From an uncultured Saprospiraceae bacterium (lineage in GTDB: Bacteria > Bacteroidota > Bacteroidia > Chitinophagales > Saprospiraceae), in the NCBI GenBank assembly GCA_937926205.1, contig CALEYL010000032.1:87156-151155 (forward strand): DNA of 64,000 nucleotides. The letters run 5' to 3'. Shown here piece by piece: positions 9,031 to 16,346 of this stretch. Both the position numbers and the translations under genes were made by a program. Below the pieces are notes generated by a model. That model searched no databases. It had not been told where the DNA came from and was given only the letters and a program-made list of their open reading frames with translations. Every line of letters begins with the position of its first letter. The stretch's first letter is position 1.

Positions 9031-10554
9031 TTACAACCTGACTTTTACACCCATAAACAAGGACATGGTATGAATGCGGTCGTTGACCGGTCCAAGCCCT
9101 TTGTTGGCATAAAGCAGCGAATGGTAATATGTGGGCTGTGCAAAGAGGCTCCAGCGAGGCGACATGTAGCGCTCTATTCCTGCACCGACGTTGAGGCCGG
9201 CGTAACTGTTTTCGAGTAAACCGCCGCCTTCCAGCCAGCCCTGGCTCTGGGCTTGTTGGGTAACGACAACCTGTGGCCGTTCCTGCCCCGCACGGCTGCC
9301 GTCGCTTGGAGGCGGACGGAAAGTTGCTGTTTCAAAATCTTCGATATCAGCAACGTAGTAATTGGCCTGGGCCACAATGTGCACAGAAGCCCCGACAAGA
9401 CCATAGATGCGCCAGCGATTGCGGGAAAGGAAATTGTAGCGGAAATTGAGTGGCACCTGCATGATGTCGAACTCCGTTTGTTTGATACCGCTGCCAAAAA
9501 TACCATCTTTCAGGCTGCCTTCCACGTACAAAACCTGCAGTGGATAGTAACGTTTAGCGGTATAAATAAAACCGGTTTCCACTTCCCAGCGACCACTTTC
9601 AAAACCAATGGTGATGCCGCCGCTATACCCCAGAGCATAGCGATCCAGACTCACGATTTCTGTATTGACGCGCACAGGCGGCGTAATGATTCGGTTGTAA
9701 TCCGAGGCGCCCATCATACCAATGCGTACGAACTTTTTGCGTGGCACAGGATGCTGGAGCAAGGCTTTTTCTCCTACCCATTCACCTTCGGGCAGGAGCC
9801 GGGCCAGGTTCTTTGAAGGAATCAGGCTTACCTCTGCAATTTGGGCAGGGGCTTCATTTTCTTCAGGAAAAACAGGCGCCTGTACCCCGCGCAAATAATC
9901 AGTTTGCAGGTTGTTTCCCGGCGTTTCAGAAGCGTATGACTCAGAAGACAAGGGGTCTCCAAATGTAATGAAAGAGCCATTTGTATTCAGATATCCGTTG
10001 AGTAAGGGCGTTGTTACAAATGAAGGCAATAAGTAAGTTCCGGTAGTGGAAACCTGCTCCGCTTGTTCCTGAACGGGCTTGAAAGACTCGGCAGAGGATG
10101 TTTTAGCGGGTGGGTGGATGATGGCCGCGCCAATTGAGGCATTAATATCCTCAGGGGATACCATCTTGTCGCCGGTGTTGGCAGGAAGTAGCCTGGTTTC
10201 CCGGTTTTGAAGCGGCGCCTGCAGGGCAATATGCTGAGGAGCAATTGGTAGAAATTGAATGACCGACCAAAAAACAAGGGCCATAAACAGCAACTCTTTG
10301 GCTTTGGCGCTATAAATGCTGTTCAGCCACATTTCTTCAAGGTCCAAACGCTCGGCCAGCGCTTGCCATGAGGCGCGGTTATAAGGCCGCTCGATTTGGC
10401 GAAGACGTTTTGAAAACTGCTCGTCCCACTCACTTTGGGCATCTTCGGAATCTAGTTGATGCTGAAGTTTGTCCCAGGAGTCGGCATTGAAGCCAGGCGC
10501 CAGGTTTTCCATTTTTTCTCGAATGCTGCGGTCAAATTCCTTATTCCTCTTCAT
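9031..10554 (-). CDS. inner-membrane-anchored outer-membrane beta-barrel protein, probable partner of the ECF sigma factor
   Basis: A 507-residue protein whose start overlaps the end of the sigma gene by 14 bases (ATG at 10552-10554 inside its stop region), indicating translational coupling. Residues 1-85 are charged and cytoplasmic-looking and contain two related helical units of about 30 residues, each ending SW..L...LD (about 7-35 and 43-71). One membrane segment follows (about 86-106), then a Pro/Ser/Thr-rich linker to about 270, then a beta-rich domain with alternating aromatic strands ending MGVKVRL, typical of PorT-like/outer-membrane beta-barrel domains. The position and the cytoplasmic head suggest an anti-sigma or sigma-tethering role, the barrel being a sensor or anchor. 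An inner-membrane helix and an outer-membrane barrel in one chain is unusual. Family function is unknown. Confidence 0.7.
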   Translation of the reverse strand: MKRNKEFDRSIREKMENLAPGFNADSWDKLQHQLDSEDAQSEWDEQFSKRLRQIERPYNRASWQALAERLDLEEMWLNSIYSAKAKELLFMALVFWSVIQFLPIAPQHIALQAPLQNRETRLLPANTGDKMVSPEDINASIGAAIIHPPAKTSSAESFKPVQEQAEQVSTTGTYLLPSFVTTPLLNGYLNTNGSFITFGDPLSSESYASETPGNNLQTDYLRGVQAPVFPEENEAPAQIAEVSLIPSKNLARLLPEGEWVGEKALLQHPVPRKKFVRIGMMGASDYNRIITPPVRVNTEIVSLDRYALGYSGGITIGFESGRWEVETGFIYTAKRYYPLQVLYVEGSLKDGIFGSGIKQTEFDIMQVPLNFRYNFLSRNRWRIYGLVGASVHIVAQANYYVADIEDFETATFRPPPSDGSRAGQERPQVVVTQQAQSQGWLEGGGLLENSYAGLNVGAGIERYMSPRWSLFAQPTYYHSLLYANKGLGPVNDRIHTMSLFMGVKVRL

Positions 10555-11110
10555 CGTACCCAAATGCTCTTGAAGTCAGAAATGCTTTCAGTTTTAATCG
10601 CGCTTTCACCAGATTGGAGCGCGAAGTACTTTCTGTAATCTCGAGGATATCGGCGATTTCCTTGTGGGAATAACCTTCCACGACATACAGGTTAAAAACG
10701 GTTCGATAAGCTGGCGATAATTGCTGTATGGCCTCAAGAATCTCTTTTTCTGAGCATTTGCTGATGGCATCTGCTTCCGAAGTGCCGAGATCATAGGCCT
10801 GTTCAATGTCTTCTGTTCTGCGCCGGATGTTTTTCCGGTAATAATCAATGGCTGTATTCACCATTATTTTCCTCATCCACGCCGCGAGGGAAGTACCCGG
10901 CTGATATTTGGAAATGTGCCGGAAGACTTTAATAAAGCCTTCGTGCAGAATATCCATCGCATCGTCAGAACTGCCTGCGTAACGGAGACAAACGGCCATC
11001 ATCTTGCTGTAGTACTCTTCATACAATAGCTTTTGAGCCCATCTTTCCCGCTGAATGCAGGCGCTGATCAGGTCTTGTTCTTCGCGATTGAGATTAAAAA
11101 CAATATCCAT
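10541..11110 (-). CDS. ECF-type RNA polymerase sigma factor
   Basis: A 189-residue ECF sigma factor. Region 2 lies at about 15-85 (YEEYYSKMMAVCLRYAGSSDDAMDILHEGFIKVF, then the W..KI..N..ID.YR pattern of the -10 reading segment), and region 4 at about 125-180, with the helix-turn-helix GYSHKEIADILEITESTSRSNLVKARLKL. The start at 11108-11110 is preferred over an ATG seven codons earlier, because the promoter -7 box at 11129-11136 would put the transcript start near 11122. It is the first gene of a two-gene operon with the membrane-anchored barrel gene. ECF factors of this sort usually answer envelope signals through a cognate membrane anti-sigma factor. Confidence 0.92.
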   Translation of the reverse strand: MDIVFNLNREEQDLISACIQRERWAQKLLYEEYYSKMMAVCLRYAGSSDDAMDILHEGFIKVFRHISKYQPGTSLAAWMRKIMVNTAIDYYRKNIRRRTEDIEQAYDLGTSEADAISKCSEKEILEAIQQLSPAYRTVFNLYVVEGYSHKEIADILEITESTSRSNLVKARLKLKAFLTSRAFGYDEEE

Positions 11111-11128
11111 ATTGGTATGCCGTTGGCC

Positions 11129-11158
11129 CAAATATAGTAATCTTGAGTCTTACTCAAG
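11129..11158 (-). promoter_or_regulatory. ECF sigma operon promoter with a 17-bp palindrome
   Basis: On the minus strand a TTG (plus coordinates 11155-11157) is followed after 18 bases by TATATTTG (11129-11136), a perfect TAnnTTTG box. Between and over them lies CTTGAGTCTTACTCAAG (11142-11158), a palindrome with 7-bp arms and a 3-base centre whose outer arm contains the -33 TTG. A repressor or autoregulator binding here would block the -33 contact. Confidence 0.6.
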
Positions 11159-11399
11159 CCTTTTTTGTAGCGCTTTTTTCGGAATCATAACCAACCTGTT
11201 TAAGCATTTGATGTTATAGGGTATATTATCTAAAAGGAACGCGTACCGGTTCTGAAACGCTGCGTCCCGGCCTTGTCCGGGCGCTTCTTAAACAAACTTT
11301 AACACGACATAAACGGCGTTTTGCGCATAAAGGCGTTAATGTTGCGTTTTTGTAGGGCAAGAACAGAAGCAAGCGCTTCCTGAAAAAAAACATGTTTAG

Positions 11400-12089
11400 A
11401 TGAAAAAAATGACTTTGATTTCTTTTGTGCTTTTGTTTGCAGTGAGCGGACTTTTTGCACAAAAAACAACCAACCAGTTTACCAAAAAAGGCGACTCGGA
11501 TCCGGCCGCAAAAGCCATCCTTGATAAGGTGAAAAAGAATTATCAGGGTTATAAGTCGCTGGAAGCAACTTTCAATCTGGAAATTGAATTAGCCGAGCAA
11601 CCAAAGCAGGTTCAAAAAGGGAAAATTTCCCAGCAGGGGAACAAGTATTTTCTTGACCTGGGCCCCCAGCAGATTCTTTGCGATGGAAAAGCCATCTGGA
11701 TGGTGCTGACAGGCAACAAAGAAATACAAATTAACAATCTGCCCGATGAAGAGGATCAGGAAAGCATCCTGACACCGCAATCCATGCTCCGGTTTTATGA
11801 AAAAGGCAGCTATATTTATGCCATCGTCAACGAATATTCGGATAAAGGGCAGGTGTTTCAGCAAATTGAGTTCAAGCCAACCGATCGCAATGCGGAATAT
11901 TCCAAAATACGCATGACGGTAGAGAAAAAAACGGCTGCTGTGACGAGCATCAAAGCCTTTAGTAAAGATGGCTCACGCTATACCTTCAACATCACAAAAC
12001 TAACGCCAAACAAGGCCTTCGAAGCCAGTTATTTCACCTTCAACAAAGCAAAATATCCGGGTTATCACATCGAAGACCTCAGGGAGTAG
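11400..12089 (+). CDS. LolA-like outer-membrane lipoprotein carrier
   Basis: A 229-residue periplasmic protein. Residues 1-21 are a signal peptide ending LFAQ. The mature chain follows the LolA fold order: helix with AILDKVKKNYQGYKSLEATF, then repeated beta strands (KGKISQQGNKYFLDLGPQQILCDGKAIWMVL), and the strand pair near the C-terminus. LolA collects lipoproteins released from the inner membrane and carries them to the outer membrane; Bacteroidota proteins of this length that begin this way are commonly placed in the family. No lolB or lolCDE gene is nearby. A 289-base region upstream (11111-11399) holds the sigma promoter on the other strand and a small G+C hairpin at about 11263-11283, nothing else clear. 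Its stop codon touches the inverted-repeat element that follows. Confidence 0.85.
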   Translation: MKKMTLISFVLLFAVSGLFAQKTTNQFTKKGDSDPAAKAILDKVKKNYQGYKSLEATFNLEIELAEQPKQVQKGKISQQGNKYFLDLGPQQILCDGKAIWMVLTGNKEIQINNLPDEEDQESILTPQSMLRFYEKGSYIYAIVNEYSDKGQVFQQIEFKPTDRNAEYSKIRMTVEKKTAAVTSIKAFSKDGSRYTFNITKLTPNKAFEASYFTFNKAKYPGYHIEDLRE

Positions 12090-12271
12090 TGTCTGTCTTT
12101 ACCTGCCGGCCGGTAGGCGGGTAGTCCGATAGCTGCGTTACGCTCGGCCCCAAAATCAGTCATTTCGTTTCGACTCCGCTCAACGAACGGCCGTTGAGCG
12201 GAGTCGAAACGGGCCTTCGCATGCCTTGCTCTCGAACTCCTGCCTGCGGTAGGCAGGTAAAGCTCAGACAC
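12089..12271. repeat. 183-bp element with terminal inverted repeats
   Basis: GTGTCTGTCTTTACCTGCC at 12089-12107 is matched, inverted and with one extra base, by 12252-12271. Inside each end sits a CCTGCC/GGCAGG palindrome (12101-12122 and 12239-12257), and a large hairpin lies in the middle. It fills the space between two convergent genes and begins on the last base of the LolA-like stop codon. No coding potential is seen. The form is that of a MITE-like or REP-cluster element. Confidence 0.6.
12167..12210. repeat. 19-bp-arm perfect palindrome
   Basis: GTTTCGACTCCGCTCAACG (12167-12185) and its exact reverse complement (12192-12210) flank a 6-base centre. This can form a strong hairpin and is at the heart of the 183-bp element. 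Such G+C-rich perfect palindromes are typical of dispersed REP-type repeats; it could also stop transcription from either side, though no T-run follows. Confidence 0.75.
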
Positions 12272-12284
12272 TCGACTAAATGGA

Positions 12285-12764
12285 CTAAGATCTGGAAGAT
12301 GATTCTCTGCGCTTGCGGAAATATTTGCCGGCAACAAGAAGCAGTCCGAAAGACTCGCCGGCCTCTTTTGTTTGTTTGGCATGGTGAGCGCCGTGGGCAC
12401 GCAGAATGGCCCGGGAATAAGGGCTGTCTAACTGTCTGAACCACTTAAAGCGCTGGTGGATGTAAACGTCGTGGATCAAAAAATAAATCAACCCGTATAT
12501 CGAGATCCCGACACCAATGAAAAACAACCAAAAATGAGGGGTAGCCGAGCCGAGTATATAGCAAGCGGCACTTGGAATGGCAAAAACCAGGAAAAAGCGG
12601 TCGTTTTTTTCAAAAAAACCATGTTTTTCGTGATGAGGCTTGTGGTGATCTTCGTGCCAGGACCACAATACGCCATGCATGAGGTATTTGTGTGCAAACC
12701 AGGCTACAAATTCCATTCCGGCCACAGCGGCCAACGTAACCAGGACATAGATCAATGTTTGCAT
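12285..12764 (-). CDS. crtZ: beta-carotene hydroxylase (CrtZ type)
   Basis: A 159-residue integral membrane di-iron hydroxylase. All four histidine clusters of the fatty-acid hydroxylase superfamily are present: HKYLMH (25-30), HEDHH (37-41), HDVYIHQR (about 98-105) and HGAHH (about 124-128). CrtZ hydroxylates C3 of a beta-ionone ring, for example giving the 3-hydroxyl of zeaxanthin, myxol or saproxanthin. Four hydrophobic segments support membrane location. The C-terminus is basic and Ser-rich. It is the last gene of crtD-cruF-crtZ, 10 bases after cruF. Confidence 0.94.
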   Translation of the reverse strand: MQTLIYVLVTLAAVAGMEFVAWFAHKYLMHGVLWSWHEDHHKPHHEKHGFFEKNDRFFLVFAIPSAACYILGSATPHFWLFFIGVGISIYGLIYFLIHDVYIHQRFKWFRQLDSPYSRAILRAHGAHHAKQTKEAGESFGLLLVAGKYFRKRRESSSRS

Positions 12765-12774
12765 ATCAGATCAG

Positions 12775-13416
12775 TTATAGCGAAAAATTCAAAATGCCGA
12801 AAAACAGAAACTGCAATACCAACAGTGCAATAGCCACTTTGTTGATGGTATCTCCCAGGATTCGGTAAAAAACAGCAATCAATCCAAAAGCCAAAACGTA
12901 CCAGGCCACATAGTTTTGTATGGGGATGATGCCCCCTTCCCAGGTCCAGAATCCGAACGCAACGGCCACGGGTTCGATCAGCAAATCCAGCAATACCATC
13001 ACTGCCGCTGCAAGGGCAATACGCAGCAACCGGCTTTTTTTTCCAAGCCAATGATTCATGCTTGCTGCAGAAGCATAGACCAGAATGACCCAGTTTACTC
13101 CGATCATCAGCGGAGTGCCCCATACCTTAGGCCCAAGCACTTCGCCATACCGGTAGGTTCCGAAGATTGCCCCGGTTTGAACACCCGCCATCTCCACCAA
13201 AAAACCAGCGATATAGCAAAGGCTTGCAAACAGTAATAGATCGCGGTTTTTTTGTGGATGACGCCAAAGCATAAACGCTAAGGAAATCAGTAAATTGAGC
13301 GGAGTCAGCAAAATAAAATCAGGATGCAACCTGAACCACAATGCGGCAATTCCCACTGAATAAAGCAGCAGCAGTATGCTTATGGCGAGTTTATCTTTCT
13401 GGATGTCTGTCATCAT
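12775..13416 (-). CDS. cruF: carotenoid 1,2-hydratase-like membrane protein (CruF/DUF422)
   Basis: A 213-residue protein of six or seven membrane helices. Family marks are FGTYRYGEVLGPKVWGTPLMIGVNW near 85-110 and EPVAVAFGFWTWEGG near 145-160, as in DUF422/CruF proteins. CruF adds water across the 1',2' double bond of the open (psi) end of a monocyclic carotenoid such as gamma-carotene. The placement between crtD and crtZ fits a route to a monocyclic 1'-hydroxy carotenoid. There are two ATG codons at the start; the first is given. A lycopene-cyclase assignment is the main alternative, since related short membrane proteins cyclise lycopene. Confidence 0.85.
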   Translation of the reverse strand: MMTDIQKDKLAISILLLLYSVGIAALWFRLHPDFILLTPLNLLISLAFMLWRHPQKNRDLLLFASLCYIAGFLVEMAGVQTGAIFGTYRYGEVLGPKVWGTPLMIGVNWVILVYASAASMNHWLGKKSRLLRIALAAAVMVLLDLLIEPVAVAFGFWTWEGGIIPIQNYVAWYVLAFGLIAVFYRILGDTINKVAIALLVLQFLFFGILNFSL

Positions 13417-13494
13417 TTTAACTGTATAAGCAGAAACGCCATTTCCAAATCATCAAAACTTGTCCCGCCCAAGCGGGGTTTTCAAATTATCAAA

Positions 13495-14946
13495 TCAAAC
13501 CATCTCGTCCACAATTTTTGCAGACAACAAAGCCAGGGGTATCCCGCCGCCAGGATGAACGCTGCCGCCGCAAAAATACAGCCCCGAAATGCGTTTTGAA
13601 AAATTGGCATGCCTGAAAAATGCCGCCATCCGGTTGTTCGAGCTGGTTCCGTAAAGTGCGCCCAGGTGCGAAAAGGTACGTTTCTCAATGCTACGGGGAT
13701 CAAGTATGGCTTCGCATTCAATCAGCGGAGCAATGTCTGTGCCGAGGATGCGCGAGAGTTTGGTCAGGATGTTTTCCCTGGCCCGGGCTATTAGATCGTC
13801 CCAGTTCTGCCCGCTGTTGTGAGGTACATTGATCATGGTAAACCAGTTTTCTTTGCCTTCGGGGGCATCTTCCGGGCAGTATTTAGCGGTGATGTTGATG
13901 TATACCGTTGGGTCGATAAAAATGGTTCCGCTTTCCAGACAATCAAATTCTGCGCGGTAATGTTCGCTGAAAAAAATATTGTGCAGGTCTAATTCCGGGA
14001 ACTGCCTGCTGATGCCCCAGTAAAAAATCAGGGCAGAGGTGGATTTTTGCTGCCGCAGCACCCGCTTTGGCTCTTTTTGACCCGGCAATAACTTTTTGTA
14101 GGTGTAAAAAACATCCATATTGCTGACGATCCGGTCAAAGTAATACGGTTTTTCACCCACCAAAACGCCAACAGCACGCCGGTCTTCCACCAAAATTTCT
14201 TCTACCGGGGTATTGAAGTGAAAGGTAACGCCTTTTAAAGTAGCCAGTTCGTACAATGCACGGGTAATCGAAATCATACCGCCTTTTGGAATCCAGGCGC
14301 CGAAGCCGTATTCGAAGTAGGGGATGATAGTGAGCAAGCCCGGTGCTTTATAAGGATTGGAGCCATTGTAAGTGGCATAGCGATTGAACAATTGCACCAG
14401 TTTCGGATGCTTGAGCACGTGCTCATTGACCCGGTTCATGGTGGTAAAAAGATCGAGTACCGGGATGGTTAGGAGCGCTTTGGCTACTTCCGGGCTCAAC
14501 CAGGTTTTCAGGCGGTGCAGTGATTTTTCCAGAAAAATGCGGCCGGTAGCCAAATATTTCCTTTTAGAGTCGAACAGCGATTTTTTCAGCACCGCGCCCG
14601 GCACATTCAGCTTTTGTTCAATTTCCAGCATAAAGTGGGTCGGATCGGCCCAGGCGGTAAGGCGTTCACCGTCTTCCCAGAAATAATTACAAACGATGGG
14701 GAGTTTTTCGTATTGGAAATGGGGCGCCATTTCTACTCCGGCCACCTGAAACAATTCTTCAATGTATTGCGGCATGGTGAAAAGGGAGGGCCCCGCATCA
14801 AAGCGATACCCGTCCACGGCAATTTCTGACAGCTTTCCGCCAGGCAGGGCATCTGCTTCAAAAACGGTAACGCTGTGCCCGCGGCTTGCCATTCTGATGG
14901 CTGCGGCCATGCCGGCTACTCCTGATCCGATGATTCCAATTTCCAA
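13495..14946 (-). CDS. crtD: 1-hydroxycarotenoid 3,4-desaturase (CrtD type)
   Basis: A FAD-dependent carotenoid desaturase of 483 residues. The dinucleotide motif GSGVAGMAAAIRMA stands at the N-terminus, and the C-terminal flavin motif reads FCGGSVHPGGGIPL. The HPGGGIPL form, as well as SSNNRMAAFFRH just before it, fits CrtD-type 3',4'-desaturases rather than CrtI phytoene desaturase, where HPGAGxPG is usual. The start is uncertain: no ATG precedes the dinucleotide motif. The TTG at 14944-14946 puts the fold at residue 3, as expected; a farther TTG at 15007-15009 would add 21 residues. It heads the crtD-cruF-crtZ cluster, 78 bases before cruF. No crtB, crtI or cyclase gene is in the window. 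Confidence 0.85.
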   Translation of the reverse strand: MEIGIIGSGVAGMAAAIRMASRGHSVTVFEADALPGGKLSEIAVDGYRFDAGPSLFTMPQYIEELFQVAGVEMAPHFQYEKLPIVCNYFWEDGERLTAWADPTHFMLEIEQKLNVPGAVLKKSLFDSKRKYLATGRIFLEKSLHRLKTWLSPEVAKALLTIPVLDLFTTMNRVNEHVLKHPKLVQLFNRYATYNGSNPYKAPGLLTIIPYFEYGFGAWIPKGGMISITRALYELATLKGVTFHFNTPVEEILVEDRRAVGVLVGEKPYYFDRIVSNMDVFYTYKKLLPGQKEPKRVLRQQKSTSALIFYWGISRQFPELDLHNIFFSEHYRAEFDCLESGTIFIDPTVYINITAKYCPEDAPEGKENWFTMINVPHNSGQNWDDLIARARENILTKLSRILGTDIAPLIECEAILDPRSIEKRTFSHLGALYGTSSNNRMAAFFRHANFSKRISGLYFCGGSVHPGGGIPLALLSAKIVDEMV

Positions 14947-15080
14947 GGTGTAACAGTTGTTTTGTATGTTGTGCGAAGTTAGAGATGCTCTTTGAGCAAT
15001 TCGTAACAAAAACGTAAAAAGAAGGTTTTAGAACCGCTATCGACGGAAGTGCGTATTTTGGCACACAAAATAGGGATAAC

Positions 15081-16250
15081 ATGAGCTTTGTAGCGCTGCT
15101 AATATTTCTGGTTTCCTGGTTGCTGGTTCCACTTGCTGTTTATCGGATTTTTCGAAGACAAAAACCCCGCTTGGCCTGGGCCGCTCTTGGGATTGCCTGC
15201 CTCCTGGCGCTTGTTCAGACAGGATATTGGCTGAATGAAATATCAGGGAAATCGCGCCTGCGCCATTATCGCGAAATCCGCGAATTTCTTGAAGATGAAG
15301 GTGTCCAGGCATCCGTGTTCAGGGGCCTTGACCGGGATGGCTCTCTGAATATGCTGGCCCTGATGGCGGAAGGTCTCGCTGCTTACAGTGCGCGTTACCC
15401 CCGCCAGCGCGATGAAGTCACCGCTTTGATGCGCGACCTCGTGCAGTTGGCTACGACCGGCGACCGTCAATCGCTCATTCGCAAAAAACAAGACTGGAAA
15501 GATGAAGGTGCTGCGCTGGCGCAACTTAATCTCATTTTAGGCTGGTACAAATATCAAAGCGGCAGAGACGATTATCGCCGGCTAAATCTGGAGATTAGCA
15601 GGCAACTGATCAGCAGTATTGCAACTTCTCCTTACAAGCACATGCGATCGATTCCATTCGATGATGGCTTCTGGCCCTCAGATAATGCAGCTGCTTTGCT
15701 TTCCGTAGCGCTTTATGACCACAACCACCAAACCCGCCTCATTGGTCGTATCGCTTCCGATTGGCAGCGATACGTTGATACGGAAATCAAAGATGTTGCT
15801 ACAGGGGTTCCCTGTGCCCAGGCCAGTCGCGACAACAGGTGCCGCGAAGCGCCAAAAGGCAGCCAGACGGCGGCCATGATTGCCTGTGCCAGTTACCTCA
15901 ATCCCGAATGGGCAGGCGATCACTGGACGCGGAGCAAGTATTTTTTCAAGCATTCTTTCCTTACCCTCGGCGCAACGTACCGCGAGTTTATGCCGCGAAC
16001 GCCCGTTCCGGAACTGCACGTCAAAGGCAGTGGCGCTGATGATGTTGCTTTTTTAGCCGGTTTGCGCGCAGCGGCTTTCACGGGTGATCAGTTGTCCTAT
16101 TTTCAATTCAGGCATGCCCTGCTCTTCGAGCGGCTGAACATGGGTTCGGGACGACATTTTACAGAACGCGCGAAAATTGCCCGCGAAGCCAACCGAATGG
16201 TCTGCACGGCGTTTATGTTCAGTGCGGAAGCAGGTAAAGTTCCGCTTTGA
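15081..16250 (+). CDS. membrane-anchored protein with helical C-terminal domain, unknown function
   Basis: A 389-residue protein I cannot assign firmly. Two hydrophobic helices lie at about 1-20 and 30-50; the rest is soluble and mainly helical, with recurring paired helices suggestive of an alpha/alpha toroid (as in glycoside-processing enzymes, terpenoid isomerases or epimerases). Conspicuous motifs are FDDGFWPSDNAAALLSVALYD near 190-210, CAQASRDNRC near 245-255 and GSQTAAMIACASYLNPEW near 260. The conserved-looking Asp, Trp and Cys residues hint at an enzyme, perhaps distantly like linalool dehydratase-isomerase, but this is a weak guess. It is divergent from crtD with 134 bases between. 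Confidence 0.6.
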   Translation: MSFVALLIFLVSWLLVPLAVYRIFRRQKPRLAWAALGIACLLALVQTGYWLNEISGKSRLRHYREIREFLEDEGVQASVFRGLDRDGSLNMLALMAEGLAAYSARYPRQRDEVTALMRDLVQLATTGDRQSLIRKKQDWKDEGAALAQLNLILGWYKYQSGRDDYRRLNLEISRQLISSIATSPYKHMRSIPFDDGFWPSDNAAALLSVALYDHNHQTRLIGRIASDWQRYVDTEIKDVATGVPCAQASRDNRCREAPKGSQTAAMIACASYLNPEWAGDHWTRSKYFFKHSFLTLGATYREFMPRTPVPELHVKGSGADDVAFLAGLRAAAFTGDQLSYFQFRHALLFERLNMGSGRHFTERAKIAREANRMVCTAFMFSAEAGKVPL

Positions 16251-16346
16251 AACGGGTTGGACAACTTTTGGGACAGATCACGGGTAAAGTTTATTTTTCC
16301 CAAACAAAGTGCCTAACTTTCGCCTCCTTAATCAAATTATGTCTAA

